Assembly: GCA_021927905.1 (NCBI GenBank)
Contig: BLLK01000069.1
Location: 62,001 to 126,000 of the forward strand
Direction of reading: 5' to 3'
DNA: 64,000 bases
DNA from: Chaetoceros tenuissimus
Taxonomy: Eukaryota > Bacillariophyta > Thalassiosirophyceae > Chaetocerotales > Chaetocerotaceae
Under the pieces are notes generated by a model, which was not told where the DNA came from, did no database searches, and was given only the letters and a program-made list of their open reading frames with translations. Position numbers and translations under genes: made by a program. Shown here piece after piece: positions 11,542-24,148 of the stretch. The first letter of the stretch is position 1; every line of letters begins with the position of its first letter.

Positions 11542-14500
11542 ATGACAGACAATAGCAGCATAGGAAAGGAAGAGTTTCTAGGTGAATCGAAGCAGATGGA
11601 ACAAGAGTCATTACGGAGGTCATCACCTAAAAGTCACCAAGAGGAACAACATATAAATATCAACACGGATGATTTACCATTGACAGAATCAACAAGCATG
11701 GAACAACAACAACTAAATGAAGAACCAAAAAGAAGGGGGAGTCTGCATGTCTCCATCGTATCGACACTCAGTAACCCGATGGAAGAAGATTCCCAAGAAG
11801 AAAAAAAGGATATTTTTCCCAATGGTGATCTTGAACAAGATGATGATGCCTTGGCCGATCGTATTGCACAAATGATGAGTCTGACACAGCCTAATAGAGG
11901 AGTATCAAAACAGGGTTCGTCAATATTTGGAGAAACGCTCGCGAAACGGGCTGTAACGATCGATGCCATTCATAGGTATAGTCGACATGTACCCAATTGT
12001 GTCTTGAAAGATGTATACTCGGAAGCGACTCTAGCTGATACCAATGTAGTAATTGCACAGAGTAATACCACACCAAAGAGTCAAAAGTATCAAGCTGCTC
12101 TTTTGTTTATTGATATGTCAGGTTTTACGAAATTGAGTCAAGCCCTTGATGTAGAGAGTCTCAGTAAGGTGAGTCGTTCCAAATGTCTCATTGTGAAGTT
12201 TTAGGGTATGTTGTTTCAAAAACTTATTTTTTCATTTGTTCCAATTAGGCCATCAATTCATACTTTCAAGCCATTGTAGATGAAGTTGTTTCGCATGGAG
12301 GGGATATCCTCAAGTTTGCAGGTGATGCCATCTTTGCAGAATGGAGAGTGGAAGTTGAAGATGAAGAATCCATTACTCCGCCATCGACACCCGGAAAAAA
12401 GGGGAATATGAGATCTTCCACTAGAAATATCACAACAAGAGGAGGCACGAGACGATCGTCAATGGAATATACTCCAGAATCGATATTAACTTCTGCAAGA
12501 GGTGGAAATAGGAGAAGGTCCATGGAAACTAGTTCATCACGAGCACCAAGTGCTAGAATAAGACAAAGACCTAGCGGAAAAACTTTGAATAGAATGTCGT
12601 CTTCTGCATCGATATCATCTGAATCAGCTCACGATCCTGAAAATTTAATGAATATGGAAGATTGCGTTCATGCTGCTGCTTGTTGTGGTGCAGCTATTGT
12701 GAACAAGTGTGCAGATTATCCAATTTATGAAGAAATGATATCCGGTGGACAAGGGCCATTGGTTGCGACCTTAAATGTGCACTGTGGTCTCGGAGCTGGT
12801 GAAATGGCGGGTGTACACGTCGGTGATGATATTTTACGAAGAGAATACTTGGTCGTGGGCGAACCGATTGATCAAGTTGCAGAAGCTTGTGATACTGCAC
12901 AGCTAGGAGAAATTCGGATAGCAGGAGAAGCCTTGAAATATTTAAACAAGGGACAGCCATATAAAATGCAAATGACGTTGGAGAAGGGAGAAAAGTCCAA
13001 ACTGATTGCATCACGAAAGACCTCGTATTTTAACAAGAAGCGAAGGAGTGTTTGGTCTCTAGATGGAAAGATACGGAAACCTACCACTCCCAAACCTCAA
13101 ACTATGTCCCTACCAATTGAAGAAATGAGTGATTTGAGCCTGTCAAAGTTTCATCATCTCTTGTCACTCTATGTACATCCTGTAGTTCTCGGAGATAAAG
13201 ACGAAAAAGTTGATTTGAGAAAGTCGATGAAGAGCACAAAAAAATTAATCAATTCTGGAGATCAAAAACAAGCTACTGATGCAGAACTTAGATCTGTCTT
13301 CACACTTTTCGTCATGCCCAAGATGGAAGCAAAAATCTCACAAGATCCAAAACAAAACCAGCTGCTTTTCAAAAAGTTGAATAATATTATGACCACAGTG
13401 TCCTCTATTCTTGATAGCTTCAAAGGCCATTTGAGGCAATACATTGTCGATGACAAAGGTATTGTTTTGATTGGGACATTTGGACTTCGTGGTGCAACGT
13501 TTACGAATATGATTGCAGAGAGAGCTCTACCGACGTGTAGATATATTCATGATGTACTGCAAGAAGATTTGAAAATTGAATGCCAAGTAGGTGGGACTTT
13601 GGGTAAAGTATATTGTGGAGTGGTAGGTGGAGTGAAGAGGCATGAATATGCCGTGCTTGGACCTTCCGTAAATTTATCTGCTCGTCTCATGGGAAACAAG
13701 AATAATCCGGGAGTGCTTGTAGATGATGCTGTTCGAAGAAAAGCTCGAGGTTCGAACTTTATTTCATTTCCACCTGTCAAAGCAAAGGGTTATGAGGACC
13801 TAGTACCTGTATTCAAACCATTGACTGCAAAAGAAGCTCGATGGGGAAGAGTGAATCCCAAGTTTGTAGGTCGAAAGAAGGAACTTGATTTGATCTACAA
13901 GCTTGCTTTGGCGACAACCAAGAAGGATAGTACATCGAAAATGTTGTTTGTTTGGGGAGAAAGCGGTTCTGGAAAATCTGCTTTTATTGTTAGTGCAATA
14001 TCCAAGGCAAGGAGCTTATTATTACAAAAGAAGAAACGTAGTGTAGTCACTAGAAATGCAACATCAGAGCGTGATTCCCTCATTCCTTTCAGGTGCGTGG
14101 TTCAATTTTTATCAATAACTTTGTTTTGTATTGATATTTTTTTAATATTAATCGCATACTCGTACCTCCAACAGTCTCTTCCGCCATATATTTCGTGATG
14201 TTCTGAGTGAAAAGCCAATTTCTGATGACTCTACCCTTGGTAGTAAGAGTAAAAATGACGACGGATTCTCTTTATCAAGTGGGTCTACATTTGCTGGTAA
14301 CGCACAGATCATTCGCAGATTGACAGAGATTTGCGATGAGATGGGTGCTCCAAGAGGTTTCCTAGAAATCGTTGGTCAACACCTCTTGGGAGATAACAAA
14401 GGAAAAGTCACTACACTCGAAAAGGCACCCGAAATGGATGAGATTATAGAATTCATGGCTAAGGTATTTATCCGTAGTACTGATCATGCCGAAGGTGTGA

Positions 14501-16780
14501 TCTTGGCTTTGGATGATGTTCAATGGATGGATAGTCTCTCATGGAAGGTAGTTCATCGTATTTTGGAAACAAGCAAGAATGTTTTGATAGTATGTGGTTC
14601 ACGACTAAAAGAATCGCATCCTTTGTCAGTGACTGATGAGTGTTGGGGTAAATTGACAGGAGAGTATGCTGAGAAGAAGCTTTTTAGAGAGATCACAATT
14701 GCTGAATTGAATGAGGATGATATTCGTGAGATGGCAGCACTGTCGTTTGGATGCAATCCTGATGAGGTAGATGACAATTTTTGTGAAGATGTGTTTAGCC
14801 ATTCTGGAGGTATGCCTTTTTTCACTTCTGAAATTCTGGATAATTGCGTGAAAAAGAAACAGTGCGGGAAATTAAAGAACGGACTTGTTGGCTGGTTGGG
14901 TAAAGATAGAGATGCTCTGAGCTTTGCAAATATCGAGGAATTATTTTTGCAGCGAATAGATCACTTGGATGATTTCACCAGAAAGGTGCTTCAGTTTGGC
15001 GCTATCCTCGGTATGACTTTTGACTCTGATGATTTACTAAATTTAGCGTTAGAGTTGAGCAAACCAACCGAAGACGAACGAAAAGAGTTTATAAGTGCAT
15101 TTCATCAAAGTGTTCAGGCAGCCATTGAAGAAGGTATTCTTACTGAACTGTTCATTGAACCCGATGATGATGATGAGGTTCAAATCAATCAAATTGACCC
15201 ACATAGTCCTTATGAAGAGCAAAGTAACACCAACGGTTACGTAGAGTATAGTTTTCATCAAACCATTTGGCGACGACTTATTCTGTCACTGCTATTGGAC
15301 TCTTATGTTCAAAATATTCATAGACATATTGCCATGATGATAGAGAGGCAATACCCTGTGCTTGAGGACCGATACTATAGAACAAATGTCAAGCTCTTCA
15401 CTCATCATAAAGGTAGTCACGATACTTTGAAAACAGCAGAGGTAGCTCTTCATATTGGAAATGAGTTCAAGAATCTTGGAATGACTGATCAGAGTGTGAA
15501 GGTATATGATGGCGCTATTGAGCTCTGGTTGCACGAGGAAGCGCCAGATGGTACAGAAAGAGTTGCAGGTTTCTCTCCATTAGTACTCGAGTCTTTAGAT
15601 GAGCAAAATTTAGTTTCATTAGTTAGTTTAATGACAAGGCTAGGCCAATCATTGGGAAGTATGGCTAAACAAACCCAAGATGCATTGAACAGAGCCGTGG
15701 ACCAGTTTCAAAATGCATTGAAGGTACGTGTTTGATAGTATTGATAAAGGACATTTGCTTGTTTCCTTTTTGAAAGTTTCTAATTTCTTTACTTTTCAAT
15801 AGATTCTTGAGTATGCTCCAATTAGCAGTGAGGTCAAGGATAGATCCTTCACTTTCCCAATCTATAGTGGGCTTTTCTTTCTTCTCAAGTTTGGAATTAT
15901 CTGCGATCCTTCGGATGTTGCAACTACAGAGTTGGATCTTGTCAGCAAATTTGTTGCAGAAACCAAGCTTCATGGAGACCCAGTTCATTATGGCCGAGCT
16001 CTAGCAATGCAAGGAGAGACATGCCATCGATATGGTCGATTCGAAGAAGCAATTGAAAGTCATGTGAAATTGAAACAAGTCTACGATGTAGAAAAGCACT
16101 CTGCACTTGTTGTCGCTGCATATGCAAGCGATCGGTGTGCTCAAAATTTTGGAGTTACATCCAACTGTTACGTGTTGACTGGTCAGATTGATAAAGCTCT
16201 TGAGATTGCTGATCATATTGAATTTGAACTTATGCCTCATATGAATCTGAAGAATGTCCATAACTCGGCTGTAACTCTCTTTCCAATTTTATGGATGCTC
16301 AAGGATAATGGCCAGATCGAGCGCTCCTACAACTTATTCAAGAAATACCTCAAGGAACCATTTGACCAATTTTATGGAAAAGATGGATCTACACCTTTCT
16401 TACCAACATTCAAGCCATTCCAAGTACTTTTCGATACGTGTTTATACATGGAAAAGGATAATGAAGGCGATTCCAAAATGATTGATGAAAGTTATTTCGA
16501 TTGGGCACTAAACATTGACAACATGAAGTGTTTCCCTAGATCAGAAGTAGCTATTGGAAACTTTGGACGAGGTCCAATGTCTATTTCAGCAGAAGCATGT
16601 TTGTACTTGGCAAAGATTACAAAAGATGATGATAAAAAGATGGAAATTTTAAAAAATGGGGCCACTCTTGCTGAACTAACAACAAGTGGAATCGATGGAA
16701 GCAATGGTCCAAAAAATCACTTTGCGTATTTACAGATAAAAGGAGTGCACGATGAGATTAAATTTCTTCTCGATGGATAG
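11542..16780 (+). CDS. Soluble adenylyl cyclase-like protein 1 (class III cyclase, P-loop ATPase, TPR)
   Basis: Four exons, 11542-12168, 12249-14092, 14175-15723 and 15803-16780, give 1,665 aa, the plan and length of ADCY10-type soluble adenylyl cyclase, which makes cAMP from ATP. C1 domain: LFIDMSGFTKL with metal Asp near 191, then GGDILKFAGDAIFAEWR with Asp near 235. A basic Ser-rich insert (about residues 243-340) separates it from GLGAGEMAGVHVGDD. C2 domain (about 510-700) includes YCGVVGGVKRHEYAVLG and VNLSARLM, closely matching human ADCY10. Next is a P-loop NTPase with Walker A GESGSGKS near 780 and Walker B VILALDDVQW near 934, then helical TPR-like repeats to the end (HGDPVHYGRALAMQGETCHR). 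No membrane helix. The insert and N-terminus hold several RRxS-type sites. A paralogue lies at 24149-29500. Family assignment is strong; activity and bicarbonate response are not shown by sequence. Confidence 0.9.
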
Positions 16781-17387
16781 ATGTGTGAATTTGTAAGATA
16801 CAAGATACAAGAAATGATCCGATATTTCAGAAAATGTTTTGGTGAAGAACAACAAAATTATGAACTTCGAACAAATCTACAATTTGATACTATTTTGGAA
16901 GAAAAATGTATACTTATTAAAAATAAAATAATTAAATAATAATAATAAAGAAGCAGTCTATTTGAATTATCGATCGAGTAATGGATCGTTGGCAGTAAAT
17001 ATTTTCTCATCGCGTAAGTATATACTTGTACGAGGACGAAAGGGTTGTTGCCTATTACTTCAACTCAAGTTGACGTAGCGATGTCGAATGACGTATCCAG
17101 GAGTAAGTACTGACTCGTGTACGTACACTGGTGTCAATTAACAGGCGTCAGCCAGGAACATATCCTACGTGTTCCTAAAAAACTTCTGGCCGAACATCAA
17201 CAAAACTCGAAACTCAACGCACATCAAAACCACTACTACTGTACAAAGAGCTACAAAGTTCAAAGTACCCCAATCGCAATTAGAAAGCGAGTTGCCTTAA
17301 CCGACAATACATTTGCACTGGATCCAAAAGCATTCAACACAAGCTATTCCCAAGAAGAAATACACGATTGCAAGTACTGGAAAAGCA
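16781..17387. other. Intergenic between cyclase 1 and the AMT chimera
   Basis: AT-rich 3' flank (TAATAATAATAAAG near 16940) grading into the 5' flank of the chimera. An open frame near 17117-17400 does not splice in frame to the transporter and is not called. Confidence 0.4.
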
Positions 17388-20300
17388 ATGGTAAGTATCC
17401 AGCCAATACTTTTATTCAACGACGTTTCAACATCATTCTCAGACTTCATTGTACTTATTTGCCCCAAAGCTCGGACTTGATGGCTATCAGCCACTTACCC
17501 TTGAGAGCCTCGCAAACGCTGTGTATTCTCTCGCCGAGAATACTGACGTTTTCTATTCCCTTTTCTGTGGTGCCACAATTTTTCTGATGCAAAGTGGATT
17601 TACCTTTCTTCATGCAGGATCTATTCAAGAGAAAAATGTGAAGAATATATTGATTAAGAGCATTCTTCATGTATGTGGAGGAGCTATTGGATATTGGGCT
17701 ACAGGATTTGGAGTTGCTTTTGAGCAAGGTCCCTTCATTGGAACCTCTGGAGATCGTTTCTTTCTAAAAGGCAACTCTTCTGGAGGATCATATTACATTG
17801 ACTTCTTTATTCAATTTACCTTTGCTGTAGCTGCTGCATCCATCACAGCAGGAGTAATCGCGGAGAGATGCAAGATGGTATCATATATATGTTACTCTAT
17901 TTTCTTCACAGGGTTTTTATACCCAGTAGTTGTACATGCAATCTGGAATTCAGATGGGTTCCTTTCCCCTTATGCTGATAAACCATTAGGTGACGTTGGT
18001 ATGATTGATTTCAGTGGCTCAGGAGTAATACATGTTACGGGGGGGACAACTGGTCTTGTTGCTACAATCATTCTTGGACCACGCATTGGGCGTTTCTATG
18101 ACAAGAGAGGACAACTACTTGATAAACCATATGATTTCCCATCCCATTCCGTTATCCTGCAGGTTCTTGGAACATTTATTCTTTGGTTTGGATGGTATGG
18201 GCTCAACGCAGGTTCTACCTTCGCGATTTCTCCTGATGGATACGGTGATGTTGCTGCACTCTGCACAGTTACAACCACTCTTTCTGCTGCAGCTGGAGCT
18301 CTCTCTTCCATGTTCACTGATACCCTGCTTGGATATTATTACAATGGGGAAATCGAGTATGACCTGAATATATGCATGAATGGATGTCTTGGAGGACTTG
18401 TAGCTATTTCTGCCGGTTGTGCAGTTGTTGAGCCATGGGCTGCTGTCTTGATTGGAACTGTTTCTGGCAATGTCTACTTATTCTCTTCAAAATTTCTTGT
18501 TCATTTAAAGGTTGACGATGCTTCAGATGCTATTCCAATCCACTTTTTCAATGGAATCTGGGGCTGCATTTCCACTGGCCTATTTGCATGTCCAAGGCAC
18601 ACTTTTGCTTCGTATGGGGGGACATATTGTGGTCTTTTTTACTCCAATGAAAATCTTCTTCTTGCTGAGATCAGTGGTATTCTCTTTATTGTAGCTTGGG
18701 TATCAGCAGTAATGACCCCATTGTTTTATATAGTCAACATGCTAGGGTTATTCCGCATTGAACAAGATAAGGAGATCATTGGCATTGATATTTCTTTGCA
18801 TAAAGGACCTGCTTACATTCTTGATCTGTCTAGCCATGAGGATAGCTTGGAGAAACCACGGATTCTAGCGATTCATGGTAAAGCAAGTAATAGTGCAATC
18901 ACAAAACTTCAGCTTGCGAATTTGGAAATAACTGATGATAAGTTCGATATCACGTATCTCGATGGATTGGTAGAAATGGAAAGAGGAGGTAAAGGAGTAG
19001 AGGAATTTGTAAATGGTCCATATTTCTCTTTTTATCATGACAAAAACGATCATAGATTCAGTGCAAGTTTCATGGATGCAGTAATCCATGTTCAAAAGAC
19101 AATTATTCAAGAAGGACCATTTGATGCTATTTATGGTTTTTCTCAAGGTGGATGCATTGCAGCTGCAGTTGCTGCTGCCCACAATAATATAGATTTTCGT
19201 GATCAACTTTTGGAGCATGAACATGGAAGACATGCGTCAAGAAGATTCAAGTCGTCACTGCGAGTGTCTGGAAACTTCATTGGTAGTGGAATTGATCGCA
19301 CATCCAAGGGACAAGGTAATCTTTCCAGTAGGTCTGCTGGATTGTTCTTATCGCCAAAATCTTTTTATCATGCGTAAGTTTCAATAGATTTCATTCTCAT
19401 TTTATGCCTTGTTTCAGCTTGCTAATCCTTTCTTTTCGCTATCTTCAGTCCATGTAAATACATGATTCTCGCATGTGCATCGGAAGATCCTGCCTTCCTC
19501 AACAAAGATGTGAAATTTCCAAAAGAAGAAAAGAGCGTAGACATTGCATCTTTTCATTTGATTGGAGTGAAAGATTCACGAAAATCTACCTCAGAAAAAA
19601 TGACACAAATCTTTTCTGATGCACATATTATGTATTTAGCTGGAGGCCATTTGATTTCTAGAGTTACCGTGGGTGCGGAACTTCTTGAAACTCTTCACCA
19701 AAACCTGTATATGAGAAAGAATGCAGTTACTATGAGCCCTCCTAAAATGGTGAGAGCTTCAGATGTATCAAGCATTGGTGTCATGTCGCCTAATCAAGTT
19801 GTTGGCGTGGAATTATCCAATCTTATCGAGAATCCTACCATTCTTCGTGTATTAAAATCAAAGGATCCGTCAAGACCATTGTTATATAATGCAAGAGACA
19901 GTTTCAAAAACAACTACACAACATATGGCGAAGTCGTGGAGTTTATTGAAGATGGAGAAGGTGACTTATGCCGTTTAGGAGTGAAACAAGGGGACATAGT
20001 TGCATTTTGTGCTCCTTCCGGTAAGTTATCAGTAAAAATATACACTTTGCACATAATGATTCATTCTAATCACAATTGTAAAAAAAGTGGTGGAGCTGTT
20101 CCAGCACTAGCATTATTATCAATTATGTCACAAGTCACCGCAGCTCCTTTTGCTCCTTCCAGTATCCTTTTGGAGCAATTTTCTCCAACGCATTTGATTT
20201 TATTTGATGGTGTAGAAAACCAAGGAGCTAAATCTGCTTTCTTGAAATTTTTTGCTGCCAATAAAACCCCTCTTCATCGCGCCTGCATGTTGAATGACCC

Positions 20301-23300
20301 TGCCAAACCTGGACTGTTTCGATATTATCAAAGCTCTAGGCCCAGAAGAAATTCTCTAGATCTATTATCTACCTAGTACTTTTCATAGGTTGTCTTTTTC
20401 AGTTATTGCTTCAGTATTAGATCCACTTCACAATCCAGTGGATGGAATAGCATTACTTCTTGGCACAAGTGGAACAACGTCAAAGTAAGTGCACAAGTAA
20501 AATCAATATTTTCGAACCTCATTAGTTCTCAATCTCATTTTCGTATCAGACCTAAAGCAGTGCCAATCAAACAAGAGTCAATTGTACAGAATGCACATAT
20601 TTTATGAAGCAGCATTGGTTTGAAAGAGGATGATGTGTGCTACAGCGTCATGCCATTGTTTCACATTGGCGGAATTTCAGCGTCTATTTTATGCTCTATC
20701 TGTGCTGGGGCAAGCATTTGCTGTGACGCAGAAACTTACAAACCCGAGAACATGGTAGATGCTTTGGCAACCAGTAATCCTCAGCCAACCTGGTATTCAT
20801 CTGTTCCAACAATTCATAATGCTACTGTGTCTTTCATTCAATCCATGGCATCCGGATCAAGAAAAATCAGACGATATGGGATCTCTAAAGATGGTATTTG
20901 GAAGTCTGGACATTTGTTGAGATTCATTCGTTCTGGAGCAGCTGCTCTTTTGCCTCCCGATGCAAAAGCTCTTTCATCAACGTTTGGAAATATTCCAATC
21001 ATTCCTACTTACTCTATGTCGGAGCAGATGCCAATTACACAACCAGTCCAAGGCAAGACAGACATGATTTCTGATAAACCTGGTAGTGTTGGTGTTCCTG
21101 TGGCTACTTCTTTGGCCATCGTAAACAGTGCAACCTTTACCCCTGTTCCATATGGTGTTCAGGGAGAGGTCGCTATTTGTGGACCAACTGTTATCGAAAA
21201 CTATCTTGACAATCCAGACGCCAATTCAAAGAGTTATTTCGAGCTCACACTACCATTAGATGCAAGGCATCCTTTTCAGCGTGGGAAGTATTTTTTGACT
21301 GGTGACGTTGGCGTTTTAGACACAGAAGGCAATTTGACTCTTACTGGAAGAAATAAGGAACTCATTAAGAAAGGTGGCGAGCAAGTTTCACCATTTGAGA
21401 TAGAGGAGCCTGTGATTGAGCACCCTTGGATCGAAGTTGCTGTGTGCTTTGCAGTTCCATCCGAACTATATGGCGAAGAGGTTGGTTTGGCTCTTGTACT
21501 TTCTGATGCTGCACCAAGTGATGTCCAACAATCTGAAGTGGTCAAAAACATTCGAGACTTTTTGAAAGCAAAGAATGTTTCTTCTATAAAGTTTCCAACT
21601 AAGTGGAAAATTGTAAGTGACAACGAGCTGCCAAAAACAAAGAGTAATAAGTATATTCGAGTTAGTTTAGCCAAAACACTTGGATTCGAGGCAGATACTA
21701 GCTATATGTCCGACCCTTCTAATATACCGATGGGAAGGAACAATACCTTCATCGATTGGGAAGCAATTAGTGGCTTTAGATTCCTTCTTGCATGTTATGT
21801 CATGTTCATGCATATTGGTAGTAATTCTAGCTGGGGATCGTTCAATAATCTACGAGGCTGGCCATGGCACGTCCACATATTCTTTTTGCTGGGTGGCTTC
21901 AGCTTGGTTGCCCCTATGAATCCAGTTATCGAGAAGGTATGTGATACTTTTTCTTCCACCCCTCTTTTGTTAGTTCTAGAAATTTCTCAAACTTCTTCTT
22001 CTTGATAGAAATTCAAATACTTTATGGCAAGATTCATGGGTATGTATCCAATGTATATTGCAGCTTTGGTTTTTGTATTCATGAATCTCCTCGTGGCATG
22101 TCGTCCAAGTACATTTCGAAGCTCATTTCATTGGGATAGCCAGCCCGATGATCTCTTCATCGATGGCAAAGAAGAGAATGGATACAGTGATCTTTTTTGG
22201 GAAGGTGCCCCGGCTACACCTCATTCCTATTGGGCTAGTCTCTTCTTATCATTGGTAGTATACCTCTTTGGAGTAGCGATTACACCACTTTGGCTTCTCA
22301 ATTGGTGGGTCAGTTATTACTTCTGGTTCTCGGCAATGTACTACCAGTGCTTAATGGTATTTCCGATCATGTACAACAAGCTAACAACATGGTGCAGCAA
22401 TGTAGAATTTTATTCCAAGTTCATGGCATGTTTACAGGGGATCAATATCTTCATTCTTCTCCTCACATGGTTCTTATTTGAGAATTATTCTGGTTACAAT
22501 CATTACGACGAAAATGGCAATAGAAACGATGTAGAGAATTTTACAGATGGAAGACTTGGTAATTGGATTGGACTTGGATGGTATCTATTCAGTCCATTTT
22601 GGATACTATACTTTGTCATTGGAGCTTGCGCTGCATTTCTATATGACGCCTATCGTCCAGCGGAGAAGAGTAAAAGCTACAGATGGGGATACGTTGCAGA
22701 TGGATGTACTATCCTCATGATCATTTGGAGTATCGCAATTGTAAGTCACATTTGTACATTACCTGTGCATGTTGAAGAAACAATATGACGCCTATCGTCC
22801 AGCGGAGAAGAGTAAAAGCTACAGATGGGGATACGTTGCAGATGGATGTACTATCCTCATGATCATTTGGAGTATCGCAATTGTAAGTCACATTTGTACA
22901 TTACCTGTGCATGTTGAAGAAACAATATGAACGAAATCATCTAATTCATCACTTTACATTTCATCTCAGGTTTGTCAGGGCAATATTTCCAATGATGCAC
23001 TTAAAACATTGAATTTGCGCCCCGACACAGCTAATAATTACACTGATGTAGCAATCGTGAATAGGCTCTGGGATAATATTTGCGGTAGATTAGTTGCACC
23101 AATCACAACACTGTGGATCTTTGCTCTTGCAACTGGTAAAGGATGGACAGCTTCCATTCTCGGTTCAAAGATCCTAACAGAGAGTGCTGCCCCTCATGCG
23201 TACAATTGCTTCCTATTCCATCAACCAGTCGCGCAATGGTACTTTGCTGCAACTCGAGGTCTCTGGTGGAACTGGTGGTCTTATCGAAAGACAATGTATT

Positions 23301-23728
23301 GGTTTTCGCCAGCACCATGTCCTGTCCAATGGTATGAATATTTCTTTTTGGTAATGTTGACAGTAGGCTTTTCCTCCCTCATGAAGGCAACAGCTGAACC
23401 TTGGATGGCCAATCTTATCAACTACATTAGCGAACGCATTGTTGAAAAAGATGAAGAAGAGGATACAGATGTATCTGTTGAAGATTTATTAATACATACG
23501 GTGGAAGAAATGACTGGCTTTGCACCAGAGTTAGATTGGACTTTGGATCAGTGTGGATTATCCTCGGTAGGCTTGCCTCAATTGGCCATGAGAATCAAAA
23601 ATACAATGTCCTCCAAGACCAATCCTATCAATATAACTGCAGGACAGCTGAACGATGCAAAGACCCTAGGTGATATTTGCAAAGTCATTGAGAATACAAT
23701 TGCACAATCCAATGCAGATGGAATTTAA
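17388..23728 (+). CDS. Ammonium transporter-FSH hydrolase-AMP ligase-acyltransferase 3-carrier protein chimera
   Basis: About 1,910 aa. Exons: 17388-17390 (start codon only, inferred), 17443-19373, 19449-20020, about 20096-20370, 20403-20484, 20550-21936, 22009-22740 and 22970-23728. Domains: Amt/Mep ammonium transporter (residues about 15-455) with the pore twin His near 198 (GVIHVTGG) and 368 (IPIHFFNGIWG); FSH1-type serine hydrolase (465-725) with Ser in GFSQGG, Asp in GVKDS and His in GGHLIS; AMP-forming acyl/aryl ligase (760-1335) with TSGTT near 20467 and LTGRNKELIKKGGEQ; membrane acyltransferase-3 domain (1350-1815); acyl-carrier domain (1832-1905) with Ser in CGLSSVG. Most domain junctions lie inside uninterrupted exons, so the fusion is real at DNA level. 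Oddities: no clear donor near 20370, an unusual intron at 20021, an in-frame TGA at 20605-20607, and a 142-bp tandem duplication. The ligase may be inactive. Function as a whole is unknown. Confidence 0.75.
22641..22924 (+). repeat. Perfect 142-bp tandem duplication across an exon-intron border
   Basis: 22641-22782 and 22783-22924 appear identical by eye, and the following ATATGA is shared too. Each copy holds the end of an exon (coding YDAYRPAEKSKSYRWG) and the intron's GTAAGTCACA donor. Using the first donor (22741) removes the second copy and restores the frame at 22970. Confidence 0.9.
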
Positions 23729-24148
23729 AAAATGGAGGATGGACATGATTTAGAAAAAAAGAATTGAAAAAAGAAAAAAAGTGTGAAAGAGAGCTACTGG
23801 TAATTGAATTCCAATTGGATATTCACATTCAATATTTATTAATTATGTGGAAACATCATGCTACCAACCAACTCAACATGAAGATTATTGAACTACGGAA
23901 TTTTTGGACTTTTTTGAAAAAGGACATTCCTCCAACAGTATGACGTGTAATAGTCCGAAGGAATACTCACTGTCCAACCAATTTCTCCTCAAAATGGCCT
24001 TTTTTATCTGTTTTTTAGTCATTTCTGACGTAGGAATCACGAACACGTGCAAAGCAAGAATCAACCAATCAACCTGATTTCACTAAGTATTTCCATACAC
24101 ATACAACACAAGATATATCTCATCAACTAATATTCCAAGCATCAAATC
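23729..24148. other. Intergenic between the AMT chimera and cyclase 2
   Basis: A-rich 3' flank of the chimera (AAAAAAGAATTGAAAAAAG-type runs near 23750) and the 5' flank of cyclase 2. No feature recognised. Confidence 0.5.

Noticed and set aside
17117-17400. Frame upstream of the ammonium transporter as its N-terminal exon
   Set aside because: Splicing at 17391/17442 puts it out of frame with the transporter, whose N-terminus is already full length.
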